The translations under genes and the position numbers were made by a program. Below, piece by piece: positions 1 through 8,549 of a stretch of 15,698 nt of DNA. The DNA comes from Chitinophagales bacterium (GTDB taxonomy: Bacteria; Bacteroidota; Bacteroidia; Chitinophagales; Chitinophagaceae), in NCBI GenBank assembly GCA_025355935.1, contig JANXYS010000105.1:1-15698 (forward strand). Reading direction: 5' to 3'. The notes beneath the pieces are model-generated. The model worked only from the letters and a program-made list of their open reading frames with translations. It was not told the DNA's origin and searched no databases. Each line of letters opens with the position of its first letter. Within the stretch, counting starts at the first letter, position 1.

Positions 1-1909
1 ATTGTTTGAAACCCTCTTCATTAACAGTACTGCCGTCAACACTTAATGTCCAGTTGCCAGGTGGCAAGGGGAAAATTTTATCAGTCTTGTTGCCATTCAA
101 GAGTACGAGAATATCTTTCCATTTATCGCCGTTCGCATGATCATTAAGCTGGTAAGCTACAAACAATGGAATCTCTGTGTTTATGAATCTCAGACGCTGC
201 TGTATCAATTTTGTAGTGGGCATCCTGAACGCAGGATGATGTTTTCGCAATGCAATTAAAGCCGTATAATACTCAAACAGATTTTTGTACTTTGTTTTTC
301 TGCTCCATTCAATTTCGTTAATCGAATCAGGTGAATTATAGGAATTAGCTACCCCTTTTTTCGTTCGTAACAGCTCAGCACCTGATTGAGTGAACGGAAC
401 TCCCTGTGAGGTAAGAACTATCATCTGACTTAACTTATCCATTTTTATAATGTCAGCCTCCATGGCTTCAGGGTTAGCAATTTGTAGTCGGTCAAACAGG
501 GTATTGTCATCATGACAGGAAACATAATTGATTGTTTGAGCCGGTTCAGCAGCCCATGGAGCTTTAGAATAATTTACCGCGCTGTAGTCAACCTGTGGAT
601 GCTGGGTGGAGGCCACGATGCCAAACTTTACGCTTTCTACAGTTCCGCTGGCGGCGCTTACAAATCCTTTCTCTTTCACATTGTTATAAGGTCCGCGCAA
701 GGCATCTCTTAGGTCATCACTGAAAGCAGCAATTTTATGAAGCTGGTAGGTGTTCTTTTTTACTGCCCTGGCATTTTCAGGTAGCGGACTTGCCCCGGCC
801 GTCCAGCCTTCGCCATAAATAAAAATCGTCGGGTCAATTTTGTGCAGGCTGTCACTTATATCGTTCATGGTTTGTATATCGTGCACTCCCATAAGATCAA
901 AGCGAAATCCATCCACGTGATATTCTCTTGCCCAATAGGCCACAGAAGCGGCCATAAACTTTCGCATCATTGGTTTTTCAGAAGCTGTTTCATTGCCGCA
1001 AGCTGTTGCATCTGAATAACCGCCATCCGCATTGTGTCGGTAAAAATATCCCGGAACTTCCTGGTTAAAGACCGACTGGAGGTTCGCTGTATGATTATAC
1101 ACAACGTCCAATATCACCCTGATACCACTTGCGTGCAGGGCCTGTACCATCTGTTTAAATTCCCTGATTCTGACTTTCCCGTCGAAAGGATTTGTAGAAT
1201 AACTGCCTTCGGGAACATTATAGTTGAGCGGATCATATCCCCAGTTATAAACTTCTTGTCCGGGGTTAGATTCGTCAATTGAATTGAAATCAACGGACGG
1301 TAATAGGTGGATATGGGTAATGCCCATTTCTTTTAAATGATCGAGCCCCGTGGCGACACCCCCAGTAGTTTTTGTGCCCTTCTCAGTTAAACCCAAAAAA
1401 TTTCCCTTATGCCGTATTCCCGAATTTTTATCAATTGAAAAATCACGAACATGAGACTCGTAGATGATGATGTCTGTAAAGCTCTTTTGAGGTGGCTTTT
1501 TATCATTTATCCAATTATCAGGGTTGGTCTCAGCCATGTTGATCACCTCTCCTCTTTTCCCATTTACCCCTACTGCTTTTGCATACATACCTGGTGTTTC
1601 AGATAACCACTTTCCACTGCACTGTACCTGGAAGGCATAATAAGTATTCCTTAGGTCGCCTGCAACTGTCTTTATCCAAACGCCAGCCTGAGCCTTGCTC
1701 ATTGAGAAACTGTCAATTGCAGTCCCCCCTGCACCAGCTTTGTATAACCGAATTTCCACCGCTGATGCCGTTGGTGCCCAGATTTTAAACGAAGTTTTTT
1801 CAGCTCGATAGGTCACACCCAGGTCATTTCCAGTATAAACCGGGTAAGTTGCAGGGGTAATTTGAGCAGAGCATACAAAAGGTAAAAGAAGAAGAATGAT
1901 GAGTTTCAT
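1..1909 (-). CDS. pulA: Type I pullulanase (alpha-1,6 debranching, GH13), secreted; C-terminus beyond the window
   Basis: The gene reads from 1909 to the left edge without a stop, so about 636 residues are seen and the extreme C-terminus is missing. Pullulanase hydrolyses alpha-1,6 branch points of pullulan, starch or glycogen. The protein opens with MKLIILLLLPFVCSAQ, a signal peptide with a likely signal peptidase I cut after CSA, so it should act in the periplasm or outside. An N-terminal beta-sandwich (FKIWAPTA, about residue 42) is followed by the type I pullulanase signature YNWGYDP (about 220). The GH13 regions are intact: DVVYNHT (about 267), FRFDLMG with the nucleophile Asp (about 336), GEGW with the acid/base Glu (about 365) and SCHDDNTL with the transition-state Asp (about 463). 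No Sus-type genes lie beside it in the window. Family and catalytic competence are well supported; the exact substrate is inferred. Confidence 0.93.
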   Translation of the reverse strand, partial: MKLIILLLLPFVCSAQITPATYPVYTGNDLGVTYRAEKTSFKIWAPTASAVEIRLYKAGAGGTAIDSFSMSKAQAGVWIKTVAGDLRNTYYAFQVQCSGKWLSETPGMYAKAVGVNGKRGEVINMAETNPDNWINDKKPPQKSFTDIIIYESHVRDFSIDKNSGIRHKGNFLGLTEKGTKTTGGVATGLDHLKEMGITHIHLLPSVDFNSIDESNPGQEVYNWGYDPLNYNVPEGSYSTNPFDGKVRIREFKQMVQALHASGIRVILDVVYNHTANLQSVFNQEVPGYFYRHNADGGYSDATACGNETASEKPMMRKFMAASVAYWAREYHVDGFRFDLMGVHDIQTMNDISDSLHKIDPTIFIYGEGWTAGASPLPENARAVKKNTYQLHKIAAFSDDLRDALRGPYNNVKEKGFVSAASGTVESVKFGIVASTQHPQVDYSAVNYSKAPWAAEPAQTINYVSCHDDNTLFDRLQIANPEAMEADIIKMDKLSQMIVLTSQGVPFTQSGAELLRTKKGVANSYNSPDSINEIEWSRKTKYKNLFEYYTALIALRKHHPAFRMPTTKLIQQRLRFINTEIPLFVAYQLNDHANGDKWKDILVLLNGNKTDKIFPLPPGNWTLSVDGSTVNEEGFKQ

Positions 1910-3111
1910 ATTTTATTTTAAATTTTGCTTTTTGAGATATTTAACGGTTTCGGACAGCCGAAGGTTGCCGATCAGAACTGCAGGCAGCATCCTGAATTAA
2001 GTATATATTTAAGTGCCTTTTTTTGGGCCAGAACTTTATACTTCAAAAATTTGTGAAGACAAGTTACCAAAACAAGTAGTCAATATAACTTTTAAGGTAT
2101 GATTTTATAATCTACGGAATTAGCAAACGAGTACAAGCTGTCGATGAGAAAAATCTTGTATGTCGACGAGTTACGCAGTCTTAAAATTTATAGATGTCCA
2201 TCCGGCCGTTTACATCAGCGTATTCTTTTTTTAGCAGTCTTCCTTAAGCGATTAGAATAGGCATTTGGCCAAGGCTGGCAGTATTTGTGTAGAGCGTTAA
2301 CTGCTAATACAAGTGCGCCAGGCTTATAAATACATGTCTATGTGTTTGCAACATGCATTCGTCATATGACTTTATACAAAGACCTTTTTCGCACGAATAA
2401 TGCATTACTGGATATTAATTCGTGAATATTTATTATGTGATCGCGTTTCCACTTTTTATATATCATTAGAAATATTATGAACGTTACAACTGATAAAAAA
2501 GTCAAATCCCAGCCTGTATTATTATTGGCTTATCCTTTTGTTGTATACCTTCTACAAGCCGAAGCAAATGCAAGTCCTGAAATTACGGCATAACATATTA
2601 AAGCAGACTTACAGATCATTGTCCTGATCATTTGTTGGAGTTTGGAAGATATGCAGTATTGTTTGCTACAGTGTGGTTTCCGGCCTCGCATTGTGCTATA
2701 ATTATAGATTTAAAAGGCATAAAATGTGACTTTGTTTTGCTCGCATAAAAAATATTTTTATTACAAAATACAATTCTTCAGGCAGCTTTTTAAACTGTCA
2801 GCAGCCGATGAAATTAGCTACCGATTTGACATCTTAAATGGAACTAGGATACTCTTGATTGTTTTAGCTACCGATATTACGTCCTGAAGGGACTGGAAAC
2901 TGATGTGCCCCGAGGGCTACCGACATGGCACCCCTAAAGGGACTTGAAACTCGTGTCATGAAAATTAGCTACGGATGTGGCTTCTCCAATATAACTAGGA
3001 AACTCCTGATTGTGTTAGCCACCAATATGGCGTCCCTAATTTCTGACAATAGATTACGCGTTATACCGTGCAGACGCTGGCACAGACTTTGGGGCTTTTA
3101 TGTAAAAAATT
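1910..3111. other. Long gene-poor spacer between pulA and the hydrolase pseudogene
   Basis: About 1.2 kb, AT-rich, with stops in all frames and no protein I recognise. It holds the upstream side of pulA, in which I found no clear TAnnTTTG promoter box, and at its right end the 50-bp repeat array listed separately. One 38-codon reading frame (2477-2593, plus, starting MNVTTDKKVKSQ, with a hydrophobic middle PVLLLAYPFVVYLL) is visible. It has no ribosome binding site and no recognised relatives, so I do not call it a gene. The short open frame starting at 2925 lies in the repeat array and is best seen as repeat sequence read by chance. Confidence 0.6.
2814..3053. repeat. Tandem array of five degenerate ~50-bp repeats
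   Basis: Five units begin with a TTAGCTACCGATAT-like block at about 2814, 2864, 2913, 2965 and 3015, so the period is 49-52 bp. The consensus continues with a GTCCCTAAAGGGAC core, then TTGAAACTC and a TGATTGTG-like tail. The core is a small inverted repeat (GTCCC/GGGAC around TAAA) that is best kept in the second and third units (about 2881 and 2931). The other units have lost it by substitution. Because the stretches between cores are also similar from unit to unit, this is a tandem repeat and not a repeat-spacer array. Function is unknown. The decay of the units suggests an old array. Confidence 0.75.
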
Positions 3112-3574
3112 ATGGAACAAAGCAAAGACAGTAAAGTCGTACCGATGACCTCTGTGGATAGTGGAAAGCTTCGTGAAGTAAAACCAGACGTTGCCTATTA
3201 CACATGATACCCCAATTGCCAGACTGGAAATGGATACATGTACCAGGGCATGCCCCGGGGCAGATAGCTCTTTACCGGGAAAGTGACCGGCTACTGATTT
3301 CTGCAGATGCCCTATAACAGTTAAGCAGGATTCTCTATACCGGGTTTTCATGCAGCAAAAGGAAGTATGTGGCCCTCCGGTTTATTTAACCACTGATTGG
3401 GCTGCGACCTTGGATTCTGTTAAAAAATTAGCTGACCTGAACCCTGAAATAGTTATCCCTGGCCATGGTGCTGCTATGCAAGGGACAGAATTAAAAGACG
3501 GCCTTGATAAACTATTAGCTAATTGGAATGATGTGGCTGTACCGGAACATGGCAAATGGGTTGAAACTCAGTAA
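3112..3574 (+). pseudogene. Decayed metallo-beta-lactamase-fold hydrolase (internal deletion plus frameshift)
   Basis: Three pieces of one MBL-fold protein can be read in order. From ATG 3112 the first frame gives an N-terminus ending KPDVAYYT and stops at 3205-3207. A second frame from about 3204 gives PQLPDWKWIHVPGHAPGQ and then YRESDRLLISADA, the second metal-site strand with its PGHAPG motif, and stops at 3315-3317. The third frame, from 3314, continues without a break in sense as ITVKQDSLYRVF, CGPPVYLTTDW, PEIVIPGHGAAM and ends at 3574. The join at 3312-3313 is missing one base of what should be a Phe codon. Between the first and second pieces the HxHxDH zinc motif and its surroundings are absent, by family knowledge roughly 120 residues. 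The gene cannot make an active enzyme. A start at 3350 would give a 74-residue remnant, unlikely to be functional. Confidence 0.82.
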
Positions 3575-3781
3575 GAATATTTACCACGCCCGTGGCGACA
3601 AACTTATCACAGTAATTTTAAGTAGCGTCAGCATCTAACCTCCGCTAGGAAGAAGGATACGGTGTTTTGTGTATTTTTTAAACAATGCCAAAAAATTAAC
3701 TGTTCAATTTGGACGATGATATAACTGTTGTTACAATTGCTGGCAAATCATGCGCCCGGTTCCTCAACCCCGCGCAGTTTT

Positions 3782-6298
3782 TTACCCAAATAAATCACCC
3801 TGTGCCTTCTCTTCCTCTGCAGGCTTCTCCCACTCCATCTCAACGGATTTTGAAAAGTCAACAAGCCTGGCGCCTACAGCCTTCCAGCCCATAACTTCAA
3901 CCATCTTATCAACCTTAAATTTGGCTTTGTTGATGCCTGCACCGCGACCGGACTGAACTTTAAGGATAGGATGATCATCAGTGGTAACCGCCTCCAGCCT
4001 GTTGTCTTTGCCTTCCTTTATGAAAAGAAACTTGTTATTAAGCGTGGTCGTTTCGATCTTAAAACGTTTGATGTTGAACTGCAGCTTTTCATTATCCAGG
4101 TAAACAGCTGTTACTACTTTATCGGCATTATATTTTTCGATCAGCAGGATCTTATCCGTTTCAAAGCGCTGCGTAAGCTCCTGATCGACGATCTCATAGT
4201 TGCCGTCGTTAAAGATAACCAACAGCCTGTCTTCCGCTTCAAATTTGCCGAGATATTCCCCTTTCACATCACTGTTAAGCCGGCCGAACTTATTATCAAA
4301 CCATAATTTTTTTGCATCCAGCGTTGACCGGCCTGCCTCCTTAAACTTTACACTCCGTATCGGGTATTTCGTTACCTGGTTGCCCACGCTACCCCGGCCT
4401 TTGATTTCGAGTTCCTCGAAATAAAACTCGAGTTCTTTCTTCTTGGCAGTGCAATTTGGACTTAAAATGATTTTTACCACCTCTGCCTCCCCGTTAGGAT
4501 TGGTACTGAAGTAATGCACTTTGCTCTTGTCAGCCGATTTCGTTAGATCGTATTCTTTGTCGCGCGTTACACCGGTAACATTAAAACGTTTCGCGTAACT
4601 CACACCAGTTTTCCCGTCTATATAGATCATGTTATATGTAGTACGCTCATCATTTTTTTGAAATACTGCCGCATGGATGATGTCCTTACCTATAAACGTT
4701 TTGTCAGATACCTTTACTACTTTCATTACGCCCGCCTTGGTGAAGGCAATGATATCATCAAGGTCAGACACCTCGGCTATCAATTCATCTTTCTTTAAGC
4801 CAGTGCCTATGAAACCATCGGCAAAATTCGCATACAGTTTGATGTTTGCAATTGCAACCGATTTAGCCTGTATCGTATCAAATTGCCGCAACTCGGTCTT
4901 TCTCCCCCTACCCTTGCCGTATTTTTTCAATAAATTTTCGAAATAGGTTACAGCAAAATCAACAAGGTTGGCGAGATCGTGCCGCACGCCCTTTATCTCG
5001 ACTTCAAGATTTTTGATCTGAGCGTTCAGCTCATCAATATCGAGCCTGTAAATCCTTCTCACTGGCTTCTCGGTAAGCTTTACAATGTCCTCACGTGTAA
5101 TGTCTCTTTTTAGTTTTTTCTTGAAAGGATCAAAAGCTTTGTCGATCGCAGCCAATACCTTTTCCCAGGTTTCGTGTTTCTTTTCGAGTTCTTTATAAAT
5201 CTTTTCTTCGAAGAATATTTTCTCAAGCGAGGTATAGTGCCATTTTTCTAAAAGTTCCGCGAGCTTTATCTCGAGTTCTCTTTTCAGCAGCTCGCGGGTG
5301 TTGTCCGTGGCAATGCGCAGGAGTTCCGGCGCGCCGAGGAACATGGGTTTATTCTCAACGATTACACATGCATTGGGCGAAATGCTTACCTCGCAGTCAG
5401 TAAAAGCATATAAAGCATCAATGGTAATGTCGGGAGATATACCCGGCGCGAGCTCAATGAGAATCTCCACCAGGGCGGCGGTATGATCCGATACTTTTTT
5501 GATCTTTATTTTTCCCTGATCATTGGCTTTAACAATACTTTCCATTAACTGGGTTGTAGTAACCCCATATGGAACGCTGCGTATTACCAGCGTCTTTTTA
5601 TCTAATTCTTCTATCACCGAACGTACCCGAACCTTACCCCCGCGCCGGCCTTCATTGTAATTACTGGCATCCATGCTGCCTCCGGTAAGAAAATCAGGCA
5701 GGAGTTCAAATTTTTTACCTCGCAGGCATTTAATAGACGCTTCGATGATCTCACAAAAATTATGCGGCAGGATCTTGGTCGCCAACCCAACTGCGATACC
5801 TTCTGCACCCTGCGCCAGTAATAATGGAAACTTCATCGGGAGTGTGATGGGTTCATTTTTTCGGCCATCATAACTTAATTGCCAGTTAGTAGTTTTTGCA
5901 TTAAATGCCACCTCGAGTGCAAACTTGCTTAATCTTGCCTCGATATATCTGGGCGCCGCCGCGTCATCTCCTGTTCGGACGTCTCCCCAGTTTCCCTGTG
6001 TTTCTATTAAAAGATCTTTCTGACCCATGTTTACGAGGGCATCACCAATGCTGGCGTCACCATGTGGATGATATTGCATGCTTTGCCCGATGATATTGGC
6101 TACCTTATTGAAACGACCGTCGTCCATTTCTTTCATGGCATGCAGTATCCGGCGCTGCACGGGCTTTAAACCATCTTCCAGTGCAGGCACCGCCCGCTCA
6201 AGTATTACATAACTTGCATAGTCGAGAAACCAGGTTTTATATTGCCCGCTTACACCTGTATCACTATGCGCGTATTCTTCTTTTTCTTTCTTTGCCAT
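3782..6298 (-). CDS. parC: DNA topoisomerase IV subunit A (gyrase A family)
   Basis: 838 residues. ParC is the breakage-reunion subunit of topoisomerase IV, which with ParE decatenates daughter chromosomes. Visible features are QRRILHAM (48-55), the winged-helix segment YHPHGDASIGDALV (76-89), and AAAPRYIEARLS with the active-site Tyr at 118. A coiled-coil arm follows (about 345-450). The C-terminal half carries degenerate pinwheel blades such as FTKAGVMKVVKV and a GRGSVGN motif near 632. The length and sequence fit the Bacteroidota topoisomerase IV A subunit better than GyrA. The residue after HGD, where E. coli ParC has Ser80, is Ala82, and the Glu84 position is Asp86. The gene is last in a minus-strand run that begins with parE and lies 69 bp after the VOC gene, so cotranscription is plausible. 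Confidence 0.95.
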   Translation of the reverse strand: MAKKEKEEYAHSDTGVSGQYKTWFLDYASYVILERAVPALEDGLKPVQRRILHAMKEMDDGRFNKVANIIGQSMQYHPHGDASIGDALVNMGQKDLLIETQGNWGDVRTGDDAAAPRYIEARLSKFALEVAFNAKTTNWQLSYDGRKNEPITLPMKFPLLLAQGAEGIAVGLATKILPHNFCEIIEASIKCLRGKKFELLPDFLTGGSMDASNYNEGRRGGKVRVRSVIEELDKKTLVIRSVPYGVTTTQLMESIVKANDQGKIKIKKVSDHTAALVEILIELAPGISPDITIDALYAFTDCEVSISPNACVIVENKPMFLGAPELLRIATDNTRELLKRELEIKLAELLEKWHYTSLEKIFFEEKIYKELEKKHETWEKVLAAIDKAFDPFKKKLKRDITREDIVKLTEKPVRRIYRLDIDELNAQIKNLEVEIKGVRHDLANLVDFAVTYFENLLKKYGKGRGRKTELRQFDTIQAKSVAIANIKLYANFADGFIGTGLKKDELIAEVSDLDDIIAFTKAGVMKVVKVSDKTFIGKDIIHAAVFQKNDERTTYNMIYIDGKTGVSYAKRFNVTGVTRDKEYDLTKSADKSKVHYFSTNPNGEAEVVKIILSPNCTAKKKELEFYFEELEIKGRGSVGNQVTKYPIRSVKFKEAGRSTLDAKKLWFDNKFGRLNSDVKGEYLGKFEAEDRLLVIFNDGNYEIVDQELTQRFETDKILLIEKYNADKVVTAVYLDNEKLQFNIKRFKIETTTLNNKFLFIKEGKDNRLEAVTTDDHPILKVQSGRGAGINKAKFKVDKMVEVMGWKAVGARLVDFSKSVEMEWEKPAEEEKAQGDLFG

Positions 6299-6367
6299 GT
6301 CTATCGTGTCGCAGATCTCCTGCTGAAATTTATAATGATTATCTTTTCGTCATAACTCCCTGCATCT

Positions 6368-6754
6368 TTATAGCTCATATAGTTCCAGGGGCTGGTTATT
6401 AGGATCGTAAAAAAAACAAAATTTTCTGCCTGTCAGCTCGTCTGTTCTTATCCCCTGCACTTCCACATTTGCTGCTTCAAGTTCAGTTACCGATTGTTCG
6501 ATGTCTTCTACAGCAAAAGCCAGGTGCCGTAAGCCCTTCGATTCCGGAAAAGAGTTTCGTTCCTTGTAGTCGGGGAAGGAAAATAATTCTAACTGGTATT
6601 GCCCGTTAATAGCCAGATCGAGTTTATACGATTGCCGGTCGGCGCGGTAAGTTTCGGCAACAATGGAGAATCCGAGAACTGAAGTATAAAACGATTTGCT
6701 TTTCTCGTAATCTCCAGCCAGGATTGCCACGTGATGGATTGCTTGAATATTCAT
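6368..6754 (-). CDS. gloA2: VOC-family metalloprotein, glyoxalase I-like (GloA2/YaeR type)
   Basis: 128 residues, one compact vicinal-oxygen-chelate domain made of two beta-alpha-beta-beta-beta halves. The likely metal ligands are all present: His8 (IHHVAI), Glu56 (QLELF), His77 (LRHLAF) and Glu124 (PLELYE). The pattern and the motif SKSFYTSVLGF match the small YaeR/GloA2 group. That group is named for its likeness to lactoylglutathione lyase, but its true substrate is mostly unproven, so the symbol is a family label. The start at 6754 leaves 20 bp after the DUF1835-type gene, which suggests one transcript. Nothing ties it functionally to the flanking topoisomerase genes. Confidence 0.85.
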   Translation of the reverse strand: MNIQAIHHVAILAGDYEKSKSFYTSVLGFSIVAETYRADRQSYKLDLAINGQYQLELFSFPDYKERNSFPESKGLRHLAFAVEDIEQSVTELEAANVEVQGIRTDELTGRKFCFFYDPNNQPLELYEL

Positions 6755-6774
6755 ACCTGCTTATTTAATGCTTA

Positions 6775-7587
6775 CTAATTTCCTTTTGACTTAACTTCAA
6801 AGTCTTTCATATTGTCCAGCTTTCCTTGTACATCAAACATATCCTGCGCAATCATCACTTTGAGCCTCCATAGCAGGTATGCGTCGCCGGTAGTATGTTT
6901 GGCTTTACTGTAAAAGTGATTAATAACTTTCGATCCTTTTTGCCAGTCAGGAGTAATAACTTTTGTTAATTCAGCGTCATAAAAATCGTACTCATATTGG
7001 GCAAGTTTTTTTCCGCCTTCAAGGATGCGAACACCTTTGCTTTCAGTTGCCAGCCGGGTCCATTCGTCGGGGTCAACTTCAAACTCGCTCAGGGTGACCT
7101 CGCGGGCGAGTTTCTTTGCCTTCAAGAATTCTTTTGCAGGAATTTCATGCAGCCAGTTCGGGTAAAAAATATTCCCCTTTTCATTAATAAAAGGAAGATT
7201 ATTCAGGTATAATATAAATACCCTGCCCTGGAATTCCTTTATGTAGTGCAGCATCCAGTAATACCCGCTTACGTCATGCTTATTCTGTGCTGCCCAGATC
7301 CAAATCTTTTCGTTCTCCTCCCGGCGCATCCGACCCACCAGCCCTGCAATCGTGTTATAATCATCTACCTCGTTCGTTGAAATCTTCGACTGGTAATCGC
7401 CACCCGCCAACACCCCGTTCCACCACTCACGGCGCGCGGCAATACCTTCACCAACGTATAAATTGTCGATCGGGCCGACTGCATAATCGTCTTTAATCTG
7501 GATAACTTCACCAGCCAGGCTTTCATCAAGCTGCACTGCAGCTTCCAATACTTTTATGTCCGCTTCGTTAAAAACTATGTGTATCAT
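6775..7587 (-). CDS. DUF1835-type conserved protein
   Basis: 270 residues, no signal peptide and no membrane segment, so cytoplasmic. The N-terminus (MIHIVFNEADIKVLEAA, then GEVIQIKDDYAVGPID at 26-41) is the hallmark of DUF1835 proteins, in which this block is usually followed by a conserved region and a C-terminal DUF3658-like part. The middle holds KIWIWAAQNKHDVSGYYW (about 94-111), typical of the family. Function is not known from the family, and I see no catalytic motif that I can name. It sits 133 bp after the methyltransferase gene and 20 bp before the VOC gene, so it probably starts or belongs to a small operon with the latter. I found no clear promoter box upstream. Confidence 0.8.
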   Translation of the reverse strand: MIHIVFNEADIKVLEAAVQLDESLAGEVIQIKDDYAVGPIDNLYVGEGIAARREWWNGVLAGGDYQSKISTNEVDDYNTIAGLVGRMRREENEKIWIWAAQNKHDVSGYYWMLHYIKEFQGRVFILYLNNLPFINEKGNIFYPNWLHEIPAKEFLKAKKLAREVTLSEFEVDPDEWTRLATESKGVRILEGGKKLAQYEYDFYDAELTKVITPDWQKGSKVINHFYSKAKHTTGDAYLLWRLKVMIAQDMFDVQGKLDNMKDFEVKSKGN

Positions 7588-7720
7588 TTAAAAGTTTTAT
7601 TTATTATATTTCAAGTTCCTCTACGCCAGAAAGCTAACCCAATGCGGTAAAAATCGACCACTAAATCTACCAAGAAGAAACACTAACAGCAATTACATTT
7701 TAAACATCTACCCATCATTT

Positions 7721-8521
7721 TTATGATAGAGGGTTCGTGTTTTTCCTGATTAAATAATATACGCAGGTGGTAAAGAAATTTCGTACCCAAGGTATTGATT
7801 CTATAAGGGAGAACTGCTCCTTTGGCTTCCACCCAAACTTGTACTGATAAATCGGGTTTATAAGAAAGTGCTTTTTGTTGATGATAGTATATTTTGTCTC
7901 AAGTGCTATCTTTTCGAACTGTTCTATCGATATGCCAGTCTGTTTTATTTCAACCATTTCGTCAACATTTTCGTTTGCTGCACGCAGTATGAATTTATAC
8001 AAGGGCATAGGCAGCAAATGGTAATATGGGATTTTAGACAGCCATTTACTTTTCAGGATCTGCTGGTGGCCACCAAGCGGCATTTGCCAGGGCGGAAAGC
8101 CGAAGAAAATAACACCGCCTTCTTTAAGCAGGGTTTGCATAAATGCCATAATCCTGGGCTGGTCGTGAATATGTTCTATCACGTCTTTCAAAAGGATGAT
8201 ATCGAACCGGCCGCCAAGATCCTTTTCTATATCCGTATCGTAGATATTTTTAGAAACGAAACTGACCCTGCCGTTCTCAATTTCCCGAGCCAGCCAGCTC
8301 CGTGCATCTACGAGCCTTACTTCGTCTAATTCTACCCCCACCCCAATTAGTCCCCTGTCAAGGAATGGCTTTAGCACGCCCCCCTCTCCACACCCAATCT
8401 CCAATACGCGCATGCCCTTCACAACGTCAATCTTATCCTGGAGGAATGGCAACACATACTGCTCAACATTGGCAATATTGATATCAAAATACTTTTTCTT
8501 ATCCTGGTGAAATTCAAACAT
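7721..8521 (-). CDS. Class I SAM-dependent methyltransferase
   Basis: 266 residues from the chosen start. The Rossmann-like methyltransferase core is clear: motif I VLEIGCGEGG (39-48) binds S-adenosylmethionine, an acidic residue in VGVELDE (about 61-67) should hold the ribose, and FDIILLKDVIEHIHDQ (106-121) is the motif IV/post-IV region seen in ubiE- and Coq5-like enzymes and many natural-product or sugar methyltransferases. The substrate cannot be told from sequence. The reading frame is open to 8578, but that start would overlap the end of parE. The Met at 8521 begins MFEFHQDKKKYFD, where the family's conserved N-terminus seems to start, and leaves 28 bp after the parE stop. A short hairpin (ATCAT/ATGAT) straddles its stop codon. 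Cotranscription with parE is likely. Confidence 0.85.
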   Translation of the reverse strand: MFEFHQDKKKYFDINIANVEQYVLPFLQDKIDVVKGMRVLEIGCGEGGVLKPFLDRGLIGVGVELDEVRLVDARSWLAREIENGRVSFVSKNIYDTDIEKDLGGRFDIILLKDVIEHIHDQPRIMAFMQTLLKEGGVIFFGFPPWQMPLGGHQQILKSKWLSKIPYYHLLPMPLYKFILRAANENVDEMVEIKQTGISIEQFEKIALETKYTIINKKHFLINPIYQYKFGWKPKEQFSLIESIPWVRNFFTTCVYYLIRKNTNPLS

Positions 8522-8549
8522 GTAGTCCGTTATATGGCAGCAAAAATAG

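Noticed and set aside
2814..3053. CRISPR array suggested by regular units ending in TTGAAAC
   Set aside because: The would-be spacers are similar between units (for example TGATTGTG then TTAGC in two of them), repeats are strongly degenerate, and no cas gene is in the window.
2925..3134. 69-codon plus-strand frame
   Set aside because: Its first half is the 50-bp repeat read as protein, and its end overlaps the start of the hydrolase remnant in another frame.
7868..8329. 153-codon plus-strand frame
   Set aside because: Antisense shadow of the methyltransferase, whose SAM-binding motifs are in the other strand.
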